DNA of 64,000 bases from Candidatus Omnitrophota bacterium (GCA_020632475.1 JACKFM010000001.1:620001-684000), one strand, 5' to 3'; positions 27,302-35,793 are shown, counted from the first letter of the stretch. Translations and numbers: made by a program. Notes: generated from the sequence alone by a model not told the origin.

Positions 27302-28297
27302 ATGAGTGTTATGGAAAAATCAGATACATCACTGACCATTAAAGAATTTATGAAGAAACACTACCGGCATTTTAATGCGGCGGTCGTGGTTGATGCCTCC
27401 CAGGGGTATGTGGATCATCTGTCCCGCGGCGGAAAAATGTTTATGACTTTGGCCGGTGCCATGAGTACGGCCGAGTTAGGGATTTCGCTGGCTGAAATGA
27501 TTCGTCAGGACAAAATTCACGGAATCTGCTGTACCGGTGCCAATCTTGAAGAGGATATCTTTAATCTTGTGGCCCACAATTATTATGAGCGCATTCCCGG
27601 ATATCGGGACTTAACCCCCGACCAGGAACTGGCTTTGCGGGATCGCGGATTAAACCGGGTGACCGATACCTGCATTCCCGAAGAAGAAGCTATGCGCCGC
27701 ATTGAGCATAAAGTGCTTAAGCTCTGGCAGCGGGCGGATAAAGAAGGGAAATCGTATTTCCCTTATCAGTTTATGTATCAGCTGATTTCCGAAAAGCTGA
27801 TCGAAGAAGATTATCAAATTGATCCCAAAGACAGCTGGATGATTGCTGCCTGTGAAAAAAATATCCCGATTTGGTCGCCGGGCTGGGAAGATTCCACGCT
27901 TGGAAATATTTTTGTATCGAATGTGATTAAGAAAAATATTTCCGGTCATCATGTTGTAAAAAGCGGGCTTGAGCAGATGCAGTCGCTTGTGGAGTGGTAT
28001 ACGCAGATAACCAAAGACACCTCTTTGGGTTTCTTTCAGATCGGCGGCGGAATTGCCGGTGATTTTCCGATCTGTGTCGTTCCCTTGATTACCCAGGACC
28101 TTAAGACCGACTGCAAACTGTGGGGTTATTTCTGTCAGATTTCTGATAGTACGACTTCCTACGGATCCTATAGCGGCGCAGTTCCGAATGAAAAAATCAC
28201 CTGGGGTAAGCTGGATTCAAAGACCCCCAGCTTTATCGTCGAATCCGACGCGACGATTGTCGCGCCGCTGATGTTCTCTTACGTCCTGGCTAGCTAG
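27302..28297 (+). CDS. Deoxyhypusine-synthase family enzyme (probable polyamine synthesis)
   Basis: The 331-residue protein matches the NAD-dependent deoxyhypusine/homospermidine synthase fold: TLAGAMSTAELG near the N-terminus, CCTGANLEEDIFN, a GGG-containing loop and ITWGKLDSK near the end. Lys303 in WGKL corresponds to the catalytic Lys of eukaryotic DHS. Bacteria lack eIF5A, so the likely substrates are small polyamines, with homospermidine or spermidine as product. GGAG lies eight bases upstream of the ATG. The TAG stop is the first three bases of a hairpin repeat. Confidence 0.85.
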   Translation: MSVMEKSDTSLTIKEFMKKHYRHFNAAVVVDASQGYVDHLSRGGKMFMTLAGAMSTAELGISLAEMIRQDKIHGICCTGANLEEDIFNLVAHNYYERIPGYRDLTPDQELALRDRGLNRVTDTCIPEEEAMRRIEHKVLKLWQRADKEGKSYFPYQFMYQLISEKLIEEDYQIDPKDSWMIAACEKNIPIWSPGWEDSTLGNIFVSNVIKKNISGHHVVKSGLEQMQSLVEWYTQITKDTSLGFFQIGGGIAGDFPICVVPLITQDLKTDCKLWGYFCQISDSTTSYGSYSGAVPNEKITWGKLDSKTPSFIVESDATIVAPLMFSYVLAS

Positions 28298-28337
28298 TGT
28301 CCGTCAATGCCGGATTTTGGCATTGTTACGGACACTA
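28295..28337. repeat. Bulged hairpin repeat, full copy
   Basis: Arms TAGTGTCCGT-C-AATGCC and GGCATTGTTACGGACACTA pair with an asymmetric two-base bulge around loop GGATTTT. The first three bases are the stop codon of the DHS-like gene. Related copies are at 4571 (half) and 41326. Confidence 0.8.
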
Positions 28338-28393
28338 GTACCTCTTCAATTTTGAAGTTGTGAGTAGCTAAGTTCAAAATTGTTAGAGGTACT
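28337..28393. repeat. Second bulged hairpin, abutting the first
   Basis: Arms AGTACCTCT-T-CAATTTTGAA and TTCAAAATTGTTAGAGGTACT pair with the same kind of asymmetric bulge before CAAT, but the arm sequence differs from the copy at 28295. The two hairpins share one base. Confidence 0.75.
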
Positions 28394-28462
28394 TGTACTG
28401 CGAACGCATAAAATTATCGAAACGCAGTATTGAAAACGAGAGAAAGCCTTTTTGTTGAAGTT

Positions 28463-28498
28463 GAAAGCGCAGGTATTTTTACCTGCGCTTTCGCTTTT
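28463..28498 (+). terminator. Rho-independent terminator upstream of corA
   Basis: GAAAGCGCAGGTA pairs with TACCTGCGCTTTC around a T loop, followed by GCTTTTAT. It probably ends the DHS-like transcript after the two hairpin repeats. The rest of 28298-28615 shows no gene. Confidence 0.85.
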
Positions 28499-28615
28499 AT
28501 GGCGGATACATTTCGATACTCTGTAAAATCTCCATCAGAAAAAGCCGTTTCATTTCAGACCGTTCGGTGTAAAATAAACATCCGTCATCGCTAATTCTAC
28601 AGCCGGAGAACTGTT

Positions 28616-29716
28616 ATGAAAAAAACTCCTGTCGCCATTCCCAAATTTTTCCGAAAAATGATGCGCGCCAATTCAAAAAAAGCGGCGTTCCTTGCTCCCG
28701 GAAGCCTTGTCTATGTCGGGCAGGAACGGCAGACACCCGTGCGTCTATCGGTCGTGGACTACACTGAACAGGAAGTCGAAGAAAGAAAAATTGAGAAGAT
28801 CGAGGATGCTTTTTCCTATAAAGATAGGAAGTCGGTCAGTTGGATTAATGTGGATGGTGTGCATAATGTGGATTGGGTGGAGCGATTGGGCGCTCAGTAT
28901 GATATCCATCCACTGGTTATGGAAGACATTGTCCAGACCAATCAGCGCCCTAAGTTTGAAGATCATGAAACGTATCTGTATTGTATCTTAAAAATGCTCA
29001 CCTTTGACGACCAGCAGCATGAAGTTCGTGAGGAGCAGGTCAGTCTGATTATGGGGGAGAATTTTGTACTTTCATTTCAGGAGAAAGAAGGGGACGTTTT
29101 TGATCCGCTTCGAACCCGAATTCAAAATAACAAAGGGAGGGTCCGCAAAGCCGGTGCCGACTATCTGTTTTATGCTTTGATGGATGCGATTGTGGATCAT
29201 TACTTTGTGGTCCTCGAAAAGATCGGTGATGAGATTGAAGCTTTGGAAGAAGAAGTCTCCCGGGATGCCAAACCCAAAGTGCTTGAAAAGATCTACGGGC
29301 TTAAACGGGAGATGGTTTATGTTAAAAAATCAATCTGGCCTTTGCGTGACGTGATCAGCGGTCTACAACACGGCGATTCACAACTCATTTCGGATGGGAT
29401 TAAACCCTATCTGCGTGATGTTTATGATCATATCATTCAGGTGATTGAAATGGTGGAGTCTTTCCGTGATATGATTTCCGGTCTGCAGGATCTTTATCTT
29501 TCAATGGCCAGTAACCGCATGAATGAGGTGATGAAAGTTTTGACGATCATCGCGACCATTTTTATCCCCCCGACATTTGTTGCCGGTATTTACGGTATGA
29601 ATTTTGATAATATGCCCGAACTTCACATGGCGGACGCTTATTTCATCACGCTTGGGGCGATGGCGCTTGGAATGATTATCATGGTCGTTTTTTTTCGAAG
29701 GAAAGGCTGGTTTTAA
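28616..29716 (+). CDS. corA: Magnesium/cobalt transport protein CorA
   Basis: The 366-residue protein has the large cytoplasmic alpha/beta N-domain, a long stalk helix and two C-terminal TM segments. The selectivity motif GMN sits in VAGIYGMNFDNMPE between them. It imports Mg2+ as an inner-membrane pentamer. The RBS is GGAG before ATG 28616. pfkA follows four bases after the stop, and Mg2+ is the cofactor of that kinase. Confidence 0.95.
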   Translation: MKKTPVAIPKFFRKMMRANSKKAAFLAPGSLVYVGQERQTPVRLSVVDYTEQEVEERKIEKIEDAFSYKDRKSVSWINVDGVHNVDWVERLGAQYDIHPLVMEDIVQTNQRPKFEDHETYLYCILKMLTFDDQQHEVREEQVSLIMGENFVLSFQEKEGDVFDPLRTRIQNNKGRVRKAGADYLFYALMDAIVDHYFVVLEKIGDEIEALEEEVSRDAKPKVLEKIYGLKREMVYVKKSIWPLRDVISGLQHGDSQLISDGIKPYLRDVYDHIIQVIEMVESFRDMISGLQDLYLSMASNRMNEVMKVLTIIATIFIPPTFVAGIYGMNFDNMPELHMADAYFITLGAMALGMIIMVVFFRRKGWF

Positions 29717-29720
29717 TTTT

Positions 29721-30809
29721 ATGAAACGAATCGGAGTGATGACCGGAGGCGGTGATTGTCCCGGGTTAAATGCAGTCATTCGGGCTGTCACAAAGACGGC
29801 AATTCTTGAATACGGCGTCGAGGTCGTGGGAATTCGCAATGGCTATGAAGGATTGATCCATGCCGAAACCATGCCGCTGACCGTTTCGGGGGTTTCGGGC
29901 ATTTTACTTTGGGGAGGAACTGTGCTCGGGACTTCCAACACGGCCAATCCTTTTAAATATGCCGTGCACCATGAAAACGGAAAAGTCGAGTATGAGGATC
30001 GGTCCCGGAATGTTTGTGAGAATTTTGAAAAATTAAAGCTGGATGGATTAGTCATTATCGGCGGTGACGGAACGCTTTCCAGTGCTTTAAAATTATCCGA
30101 AATGGGGCTGCCCGTTGTGGGCGTGCCCAAGACGATTGATAATGATCTGGCGGCAACGGATGTGACTTTTGGTTTTGACTCGGCGCTTGTTAAAGCCACG
30201 GAAGCGGTCGATGCCCTGCATACAACCGGTGAATCACATAATCGTGCCATGATTCTTGAGGTGATGGGCCGTTATGCCGGATGGATCGCTTTGCGTTCCG
30301 GCATGGCCGGAGGCGGGGATGTGATTTTAATTCCGGAAATTCCTTATGATATTTCTAAAGTCTGTGAGTCGATTCGCGAGAGAATCTCAAAAGGTAAGAA
30401 ATTCAGTATTATTATCGTCGCTGAAGGTGCCAAGCCGGCAGGGGGTGAAATGGTTGTGCAGCAAGTGATCGAGGGGTCTCCGGATCCGGTACGGCTTGGA
30501 GGCATTGGACATACGATCGGAAGACAAATACAACTTTGTTCCGGCCTGGAAACCCGCGTGACGGTACTGGGGCATGTTCAGAGGGGCGGCATTCCGACTC
30601 CTTTTGACCGCTGGCTTGCCACGCGTTTTGGCGTTGAAGCTGCCAAGCTCTTATTTTCAGGAAAAACGGGATCTATGGTCGCTTTACGCGGCCGCTCAGT
30701 GATTTCTGTGCCCCTTGGTGATGCTGTTTCTGAATTGAAACGTGTCGACCCGGCAGGGGAAGAGGTTCGGCAGGCGAAGGCGGTCGGAACTTGTTTTGGG
30801 GCAGAATAG
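29721..30809 (+). CDS. pfkA: 6-phosphofructokinase, predicted ATP-dependent group III type
   Basis: The 362-residue protein phosphorylates fructose-6-phosphate. It has the phosphate loop TGGGDCPGLN, the motif GGDGT (114-118), PKTIDND (136-142) and the substrate motif MGRYAGWIAL. Gly at the GGDG position favours ATP over pyrophosphate. Lys in PKTIDND is usual in PPi enzymes but also occurs in group III ATP enzymes such as the Streptomyces one. ATP dependence is therefore likely but not certain. It is translated four bases after corA. Confidence 0.93.
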   Translation: MKRIGVMTGGGDCPGLNAVIRAVTKTAILEYGVEVVGIRNGYEGLIHAETMPLTVSGVSGILLWGGTVLGTSNTANPFKYAVHHENGKVEYEDRSRNVCENFEKLKLDGLVIIGGDGTLSSALKLSEMGLPVVGVPKTIDNDLAATDVTFGFDSALVKATEAVDALHTTGESHNRAMILEVMGRYAGWIALRSGMAGGGDVILIPEIPYDISKVCESIRERISKGKKFSIIIVAEGAKPAGGEMVVQQVIEGSPDPVRLGGIGHTIGRQIQLCSGLETRVTVLGHVQRGGIPTPFDRWLATRFGVEAAKLLFSGKTGSMVALRGRSVISVPLGDAVSELKRVDPAGEEVRQAKAVGTCFGAE

Positions 30810-30852
30810 AGACCGAATCTATTGATTATCTCATAGGATATCTAGACAAGTG

Positions 30853-30861
30853 TGGTATAAT
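30853..30861 (+). promoter_or_regulatory. Extended -10 promoter for the desaturase gene
   Basis: TGGTATAAT is an extended -10 element with a perfect TATAAT at 30856-30861. No good -35 lies at the right distance. It implies a leader of about 150 bases before the desaturase start. Confidence 0.45.
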
Positions 30862-31019
30862 AGACTGCTCTTTGTTTGAAATTAACCATAACCTATGATG
30901 GATGAAGAGGTTAGAGTCAGGGTAACCGCTTGTTTGTCTGTAGTCATTAGATTACAAAGACGTTATCCTTTTAAAAGAGGGTATTTGTTTAAAAAATACT
31001 CGTGTTCCTGGAGGGAACC

Positions 31020-32195
31020 ATGGAAGCAAACCAACCAGCTGTTAAAAAAATGATCTGGCTTAATATTTTTTTCTTTGGCATCACGACACTTGTCGCGGTC
31101 ATTGCCGGGCCTTTGTACCTTTACCACAACGGGATTTCACCTTCTGAATTTGCACTGTTTGCCTTTTATATGGCAGCTACCGGGCTGAGCATTACAGTGG
31201 GATATCACCGCCTTTTTGCTCACTCAACCTATAAAGCCCACCCGATTATTGAATTTTTGCTGATCTTTTTTGGTGCCGCGGCTTTTGAACAGTCCGCTTA
31301 CGACTGGTCTTCTCAGCATCGTGACCATCACCGTTATGTCGATACGGATCGTGATCCCTACAGTATTAAAAAAGGATTTTGGTATGCCCACATCGGATGG
31401 CTTATTTTCTGGAAGCATAAGATCAACTATGAAAATGCTAAAGACTTGCAAAAAAATAAGCTCGTCATGAACCAGCACAAATACTATGGTCTTTGGGCTA
31501 TCGGTTCGGGGATTCTTCTGCCTGTGGCGATCGGGGCTCTGAGTGGACATGCTTTGGGAGCCTTTATTTTTGCCGTTTGCTGCCGGTTGACTTTGGTTTA
31601 TCACTGTACCTTTTTTATTAATTCGATTTGTCATATGTTCGGTAAATCCACCTATGATATTTATGCGACTGCGAAGGATCACTGGTTTATTGCGTTGTTG
31701 ACCTATGGCGAGGGTTATCATAATTTTCACCATCGTTTTCCGAGTGATTACCGTAACGGTGTACGGTGGTACCAATGGGATCCCAGTAAGTGGATGATTG
31801 CTTTTTTTAATGCGACCGGCTTGGCCAAAGATTTGAAACGTGTTTCTAAATTCCGTATTCTGGATGCCAGACTTGCCGGAGAGAAACAACGGGCGCATGA
31901 TTTTATTGAAAAGCTTGGAACGAACCCTAATCTGGTGAAAGCTTCGGCTCTACTTAGACAGCAATATGAAACGGTTCGCAATCAGCTGATGGTTCTGGAG
32001 GCTCTGAGTAAAGAATACCACGATATTATTAACCAGCGGGTTGCCAACTATTCCGTTGAACTCCAGAAGAAAACCGCAGAAAAGCTTAAAGCGGCTCAGG
32101 AAAAATTTCAGCAAATCCATGACCGTTGGTCAGTTTTAATGAAACAGGATTTACCCAGCCTACCCAATTTTCTCATACTTCACTACGGTTTCTAG
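31020..32195 (+). CDS. Acyl-CoA/acyl-lipid delta-9-type fatty acid desaturase
   Basis: This membrane di-iron desaturase introduces a cis double bond in acyl chains and needs O2 and an electron donor. The three histidine boxes are HRLFAH (63-68), HRDHH (100-104) and HNFHH (234-238), with four hydrophobic helices between and around them. The ATG at 31020 has CTGGAGGG directly upstream; a GTG at 31002 is in frame but has no RBS. At 391 residues it carries an extra ~90-residue Lys/Gln/Glu-rich coiled-coil tail that most bacterial desaturases lack. It fits a lineage with aerobic metabolism. Confidence 0.92.
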   Translation: MEANQPAVKKMIWLNIFFFGITTLVAVIAGPLYLYHNGISPSEFALFAFYMAATGLSITVGYHRLFAHSTYKAHPIIEFLLIFFGAAAFEQSAYDWSSQHRDHHRYVDTDRDPYSIKKGFWYAHIGWLIFWKHKINYENAKDLQKNKLVMNQHKYYGLWAIGSGILLPVAIGALSGHALGAFIFAVCCRLTLVYHCTFFINSICHMFGKSTYDIYATAKDHWFIALLTYGEGYHNFHHRFPSDYRNGVRWYQWDPSKWMIAFFNATGLAKDLKRVSKFRILDARLAGEKQRAHDFIEKLGTNPNLVKASALLRQQYETVRNQLMVLEALSKEYHDIINQRVANYSVELQKKTAEKLKAAQEKFQQIHDRWSVLMKQDLPSLPNFLILHYGF

Positions 32196-32231
32196 TACCG
32201 TCTGACATTTGATACTATTGGTAGACGGTAC
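32195..32231. repeat. Hairpin at the desaturase stop codon
   Basis: GTACCGTCT (32195-32203) and AGACGGTAC (32223-32231) pair around a 19-base loop. The stem starts at the last base of the TAG stop, as in the hairpin at 28295. A terminator role is possible, but there is no T tract. Confidence 0.55.
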
Positions 32232-32237
32232 AAGTCG

Positions 32238-32283
32238 TCCGTAGCAATATTGAAACGCAACTCCGGATTTCGATATTGACGGA
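32238..32283. repeat. Bulged hairpin related to the 28295 family
   Basis: TCCGT-AG-CAATATTGAAA pairs with TTTCGATATTG-ACGGA. A two-base bulge falls exactly between TCCGT and CAAT, as in the copy at 28295. Outside that core the arms differ. Confidence 0.65.
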
Positions 32284-32349
32284 GCACCAGGGTCCTTCAT
32301 CTGATGGGATCTGAATGAAGTGTGTGAGTCCGTCAAACAGGATAGAGAC

Positions 32350-32754
32350 ATGACGAAAATGCGTCTATTGCACACCATGCTTCGAGTCGGAAATATGGAC
32401 CGTTCTATTGATTTTTATACCGGTGTTTTAGGTATGGCGCTTTTGCGTAAGAAAGATTATCCCGAGGGAAAATTTACGCTGGCTTTTTTGGGTTACGGAC
32501 CGGAATCTGAAAATACGGTGTTGGAACTGACGCATAACTGGGATCAAACGTCGTATGAAGCAGGAAATGCATTCGGGCATATTGCCATTGAAGTCGAAGA
32601 CGTTTATGCCGCGGTTGAAAAAATAAAACGCAAGGGAGGCCTGGTTACTCGTGAGGCCGGTCCCATGAAGCACGGAACCACGGTGCTTGCATTTGTAAAA
32701 GATCCTGATGGATACAATATCGAGTTGTTATCTCCGAAAAATATAAATGAATAA
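32350..32754 (+). CDS. gloA: Lactoylglutathione lyase (glyoxalase I)
   Basis: GloA isomerises the methylglyoxal-glutathione hemithioacetal. The 134-residue protein shows the paired beta-alpha-beta-beta-beta units and the metal ligands His8, Glu59, His77 and Glu125. The absence of the long insertions seen in Zn enzymes suggests the Ni/Co class. ATG 32350 is chosen because MRLLHTMLRVGNMDRSIDFY aligns at the family's N-terminus. The next gene begins eight bases before this stop. Confidence 0.93.
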   Translation: MTKMRLLHTMLRVGNMDRSIDFYTGVLGMALLRKKDYPEGKFTLAFLGYGPESENTVLELTHNWDQTSYEAGNAFGHIAIEVEDVYAAVEKIKRKGGLVTREAGPMKHGTTVLAFVKDPDGYNIELLSPKNINE

Positions 32755-33436
32755 ATTGAAAGAATCTCAAATCAACCTGAAGACCATTCCTCTTTTTCAG
32801 GGATTTTCATCCGAAGAACTGGATATTGTTTCTAAGTGTCTGCATCCACGGACCTTTAAAAAGGGAGAAATGCTTTTTTCTGAGGGGGCTCCCTGTGAGA
32901 GGGTTTTTATCGTTGTGTCGGGAAGAATAAAACTTTTCCGCACCGCATCAACGGGACGCGAACAGATTCTGGAAACGCTTAGCAGCGGGGAAACCTGTGC
33001 CTGCAATCCCGGTAATACCGAGTGGTTTTGCAGCTCAACGGCTGAAGCCCTGACAACATCGCAAGTGCTGTTTTTATCCCGTAAAGACTATGTAGAAATT
33101 GTGCAGACAAATGTCAAATTATCTCACGCCCTGAATGAAATTTTTGCCCGGAGACTCCAGTGTTTTACCAATTTAATCGAAGAAGTTTCGTTGAAGGATG
33201 TTAAAAAACGCCTGGTGAAATTTCTTCTGGACATGCTTTCCAATAAGCATAAGGCCTATCAAAAAAATGATGCCTTGTATATCCCGTTTACCCGCGAAGA
33301 GATCGCCCAGCGTCTGGGAACGGCCCGTGAAACTGTGGCTCGTTATTTGTCCCAACTCAAAAAAGAAGGGCTGATCGATATCAAACCCTACCAAATTGTG
33401 ATCCTTGAAAAAGACGCTCTTGAAAAGCTACTCTAA
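32747..33436 (+). CDS. CRP/FNR-family transcriptional regulator with CRP-type DNA reading head
   Basis: The 229-residue protein has a cyclic-nucleotide-type beta roll (about 15-125), a dimer helix and a C-terminal winged helix. The recognition helix reads TARETVARYLSQLKKEG. The RE-x-x-x-R spacing is that of E. coli CRP, which reads TGTGA half-sites. The cAMP phosphate-binding Arg-Ser is missing and is replaced by a Cys-rich stretch (Cys84, Cys86, Cys95), so the signal is probably not cAMP. Redox, NO or a metal is more likely, as in HcpR- or DNR-like groups. It overlaps gloA and is followed by two matching operators (33482, 36547). Confidence 0.9.
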   Translation: MNKLKESQINLKTIPLFQGFSSEELDIVSKCLHPRTFKKGEMLFSEGAPCERVFIVVSGRIKLFRTASTGREQILETLSSGETCACNPGNTEWFCSSTAEALTTSQVLFLSRKDYVEIVQTNVKLSHALNEIFARRLQCFTNLIEEVSLKDVKKRLVKFLLDMLSNKHKAYQKNDALYIPFTREEIAQRLGTARETVARYLSQLKKEGLIDIKPYQIVILEKDALEKLL

Positions 33437-33481
33437 CCTTTGTGCCGAAAATTCCGATTTTTCTCAGGGGATCTGATCCTT

Positions 33482-33497
33482 TGTGATGAAAGTCACA
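33482..33497. promoter_or_regulatory. CRP-type operator TGTGA-N6-TCACA
   Basis: This is a perfect palindromic CRP-family site (TGTGATGAAAGTCACA), 100 bases upstream of the hemerythrin-like gene and 45 bases after the regulator gene. Confidence 0.75.
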
Positions 33498-33581
33498 GTT
33501 TTTTGAGCTTTCGAGGCCTATTTTAAAGTAGGATTATCGGACCTATTCTGGTGAAATTGTTGAAATTAAGGAGTGATTGAA

Positions 33582-34121
33582 GTGAGAAGTGATATCACAG
33601 CCCAAAATAATTTAATTCGAATTTTTAATAACAAACATCGGGAGACTCTTGTGCGCGTGGAATGTTTCGAGGATGCTTTGAGAAGCTTGAAATATGAAGG
33701 GAAGGTCTCCCGGGGCAAGAATATCGCAAATGTCAAAACCCTTATCGGGTACTTTGGAACCCATCTAAAACGGCATATGCGGGCGGAAGAAAGAATTCTT
33801 TATCCTTTCTTTGATATCCACGTGCCCAAATATGATTCTGTGATTGCCCTTTTTCGCCTGGAGCACCGTGAAATAAACCGGAATATGCGCAAAATGGTCC
33901 AATGGATTAAGCTCTATGACGAATGGTCGCAAAAGGGATTGTTTTCGGAATGGCTTAAAAGTTTTTATGTCGAGGGGATGTGTTTCGTTCACCTGACTAG
34001 ACATCATTTGGTTTCTGAGTCAGCCACTCTTTTTAAGTCGGTCATTTGCTGTCTGCATGGAGACGAAATCGGCATTCTTGAAAAGAAAATGAAAACGTTT
34101 TTAATTAAAAATGACGATTAA
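33582..34121 (+). CDS. Hemerythrin-like (HHE) domain protein
   Basis: The 179-residue helical protein has the hemerythrin ligand pattern. It shows HLKRHMRAEERILYPFFD (H-x3-H-x3-E type), LEHREINR and HLTRHHLVSES near the end. Such domains bind a di-iron centre that senses or binds O2 or NO, or repairs Fe-S clusters. I chose GTG 33582 because AAGGAG lies eight bases before it; GTG 33573 overlaps that site. It is the first gene downstream of a CRP-type operator and leads a run of small helical genes. Confidence 0.82.
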   Translation: MRSDITAQNNLIRIFNNKHRETLVRVECFEDALRSLKYEGKVSRGKNIANVKTLIGYFGTHLKRHMRAEERILYPFFDIHVPKYDSVIALFRLEHREINRNMRKMVQWIKLYDEWSQKGLFSEWLKSFYVEGMCFVHLTRHHLVSESATLFKSVICCLHGDEIGILEKKMKTFLIKNDD

Positions 34122-34149
34122 ATAACAAAGAAAAGTACGTGAGAGGGTT

Positions 34150-34392
34150 ATGGATAAGCCTAAGATTAAAGCGGTCATTTCGAAGTTGCTGCAGGAGATC
34201 GAAGAAGAAGACGTGGGGATTAGTCTGCTGACAACGCATTATCAGGAAGTCAATGAGCTCACATTTTTTAAGGGCAAAGACAGGGAAAAGGTGATAAGAA
34301 TTCTCAGGCAGCTCTCAGAAGACAGTCGCGAACATAAAAAAATACTCGAACGGATTATCATGCTTTTAGGAGAGATCGATGATGCAGAGTGA
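34150..34392 (+). CDS. Small helical protein, possible half-ferritin-like (first)
   Basis: Not firmly recognised. The 80 residues are almost all helix, with acidic/His positions EEEDVG, HYQEVNE and SREHKKILERI spaced as in ferritin-like or hemerythrin-like bundles. It overlaps the next gene by 14 bases and follows the hemerythrin-like gene. The two small products may assemble into one four-helix metal-binding bundle, which is inference. Confidence 0.55.
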   Translation: MDKPKIKAVISKLLQEIEEEDVGISLLTTHYQEVNELTFFKGKDREKVIRILRQLSEDSREHKKILERIIMLLGEIDDAE

Positions 34393-34615
34393 GTACTTAA
34401 AAATACTTTGGGGCCTGCGCTTTGAAAAGATCAAAAAGACCGAGGGGAAGGCTGCCTGGGGCTATCAGGATATTTTGGAAGAATGTCTTGAATTTGTAAA
34501 TAAGGATCACGAAATTATACAACTATTACACCAGCTTGTTAGCGAAGAACGTGCACATGAAAAACTGGCGGATGAACTGCTGGCGTTATGGCATCAAGCC
34601 GGTGAAGCCATATGA
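34379..34615 (+). CDS. Small helical protein with EExxH-type motif (second)
   Basis: The 78-residue helical protein contains SEERAHEKLADELL, an E-E-R-x-H arrangement typical of di-iron ferritin-like helices, plus KDHEIIQLLHQL. It overlaps the preceding 80-residue gene, so the products are probably made in equal amounts. It is too short for a full ferritin fold and would need a partner or dimer. Confidence 0.55.
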   Translation: MMQSEYLKILWGLRFEKIKKTEGKAAWGYQDILEECLEFVNKDHEIIQLLHQLVSEERAHEKLADELLALWHQAGEAI

Positions 34616-34650
34616 AAAGTAAGGAAGAGTTTTGATCCGAAGGAGGGAAT

Positions 34651-35355
34651 ATGACACAAACAACACTGCAAGCTTATAAGAGCTTTATGGAATGCCATAT
34701 GCGGCATGACGGACAGGGCAATGCTGAGACCGAACGTCCGTTTGTCACAATATCCCGACAGACGGGTGCGGGGGGAGTGACGATTGGAAAGGCTGTGGTG
34801 GAATATCTTAGACAACATGATGCCAAAGCAAGATGTCCCTGGACTCTTTTTGACAAAAACATTGTTCAATGCGTGATTGAACAACACCATTTGTCGAAAG
34901 AGGTTGCTCAATTTATGCCTGAGAAAAAAATATCAGAGGTGAATGATATTATTGAAACCCTCTTCAACCTTCATCCGCCCGCTTTTGCGCTGGTCAGACA
35001 GACGTCTGAGACGATGTTGCGTTTGGCTCAAGTGGGGCATGTTGTGATTGTCGGCCGGGGTGCGAATGTGGTCACGGCCGGTTTGAAAGATGGACTTCAT
35101 GTTCGCCTGATCGGTTCGCTCGGCGTCCGGGTTAAACACACCGCCGAGTATTATCAGCTGACAGCCAATGAGGCGGCCGAAAAGATTAAAAAAGACGATC
35201 AGGGGCGGCGTGACTACTTAAAACAGAATTTTGCAAAAAACGTTGATGATCCTTACCTTTATGATCTGGTCATTAATACGGATCATATTTCCTATGAAGG
35301 CGCTGCGAAGATGATTGGTGACGCTGTTTTGGGGTTGAAGAACAAATCCAGTTAA
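34651..35355 (+). CDS. Cytidylate-kinase-like family protein
   Basis: The 234-residue P-loop-like protein starts its domain with FVTISRQTGAGGVTIGKAV, a variant nucleotide-binding loop of the cytidylate-kinase-like family (Pfam PF13189). VVIVGRGANVV and a D-x-x-x-Y-D-L-V-I-N-T motif follow. True Cmk proteins have GPxGxGKS; the altered loop means the substrate is unknown. AAGGAGGG precedes the ATG. It is often found beside CBS-domain genes, as here. Confidence 0.78.
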   Translation: MTQTTLQAYKSFMECHMRHDGQGNAETERPFVTISRQTGAGGVTIGKAVVEYLRQHDAKARCPWTLFDKNIVQCVIEQHHLSKEVAQFMPEKKISEVNDIIETLFNLHPPAFALVRQTSETMLRLAQVGHVVIVGRGANVVTAGLKDGLHVRLIGSLGVRVKHTAEYYQLTANEAAEKIKKDDQGRRDYLKQNFAKNVDDPYLYDLVINTDHISYEGAAKMIGDAVLGLKNKSS

Positions 35356-35376
35356 ATGATTTAGGAGGGTACCCTT

Positions 35377-35793
35377 ATGTCAAAAGAAGAACCAACCGTT
35401 CAGAAATTTATGACATGTCAGCCGCATTCGGTTGATGCCGGAGTTTCTCTGCAACAAGCCGAAAGAATGATGTCGGATCTTAAAATCAGACATTTGCCCG
35501 TTATGAAGGATGGCCGGGTTTTTGGAATAATCAGTGACCGGGATATCAAGACCGCGGTTTCAATGATCGGTGCGGATCTTCAAAAAATGGCCGTAAGGGA
35601 TATTTGTCAGGTTCCGGTTTATGAGGTTTCCCCTGAAAGTCTTTTGCATGAGGTGGCTGATGAAATGGCTGCGCATCATTACGGCTCGGTGGTGGTGGTT
35701 CAAAATTCAAAATTGGTGGGAATTTTAACGACGGTGGATATTTGCCGGGCATTTTCGCACGTTTTACAGCAGAGGTATCACCACACGGTCTGA
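35377..35793 (+). CDS. Two-CBS-domain protein
   Basis: The 138-residue protein is a tandem CBS pair (Bateman module). The first repeat carries VQKFMTCQPHSV and RHLPVMKDGRVFGIISDRDI, and the second VRDICQVPVYEVSPESL and HHYGSVVVVQNSKLVGILTTVDI. Such modules bind adenine nucleotides and act as energy sensors. It follows the kinase-like gene by 21 bases with AGGAGGG before the ATG. Partner unknown. Confidence 0.9.
   Translation: MSKEEPTVQKFMTCQPHSVDAGVSLQQAERMMSDLKIRHLPVMKDGRVFGIISDRDIKTAVSMIGADLQKMAVRDICQVPVYEVSPESLLHEVADEMAAHHYGSVVVVQNSKLVGILTTVDICRAFSHVLQQRYHHTV

Noticed and set aside
28295..28393. Integron attC sites
   Set aside because: The arms lack the GTTRRRY/RYYYAAC boxes at the ends, the bulge sits mid-arm, and no integron integrase is present.
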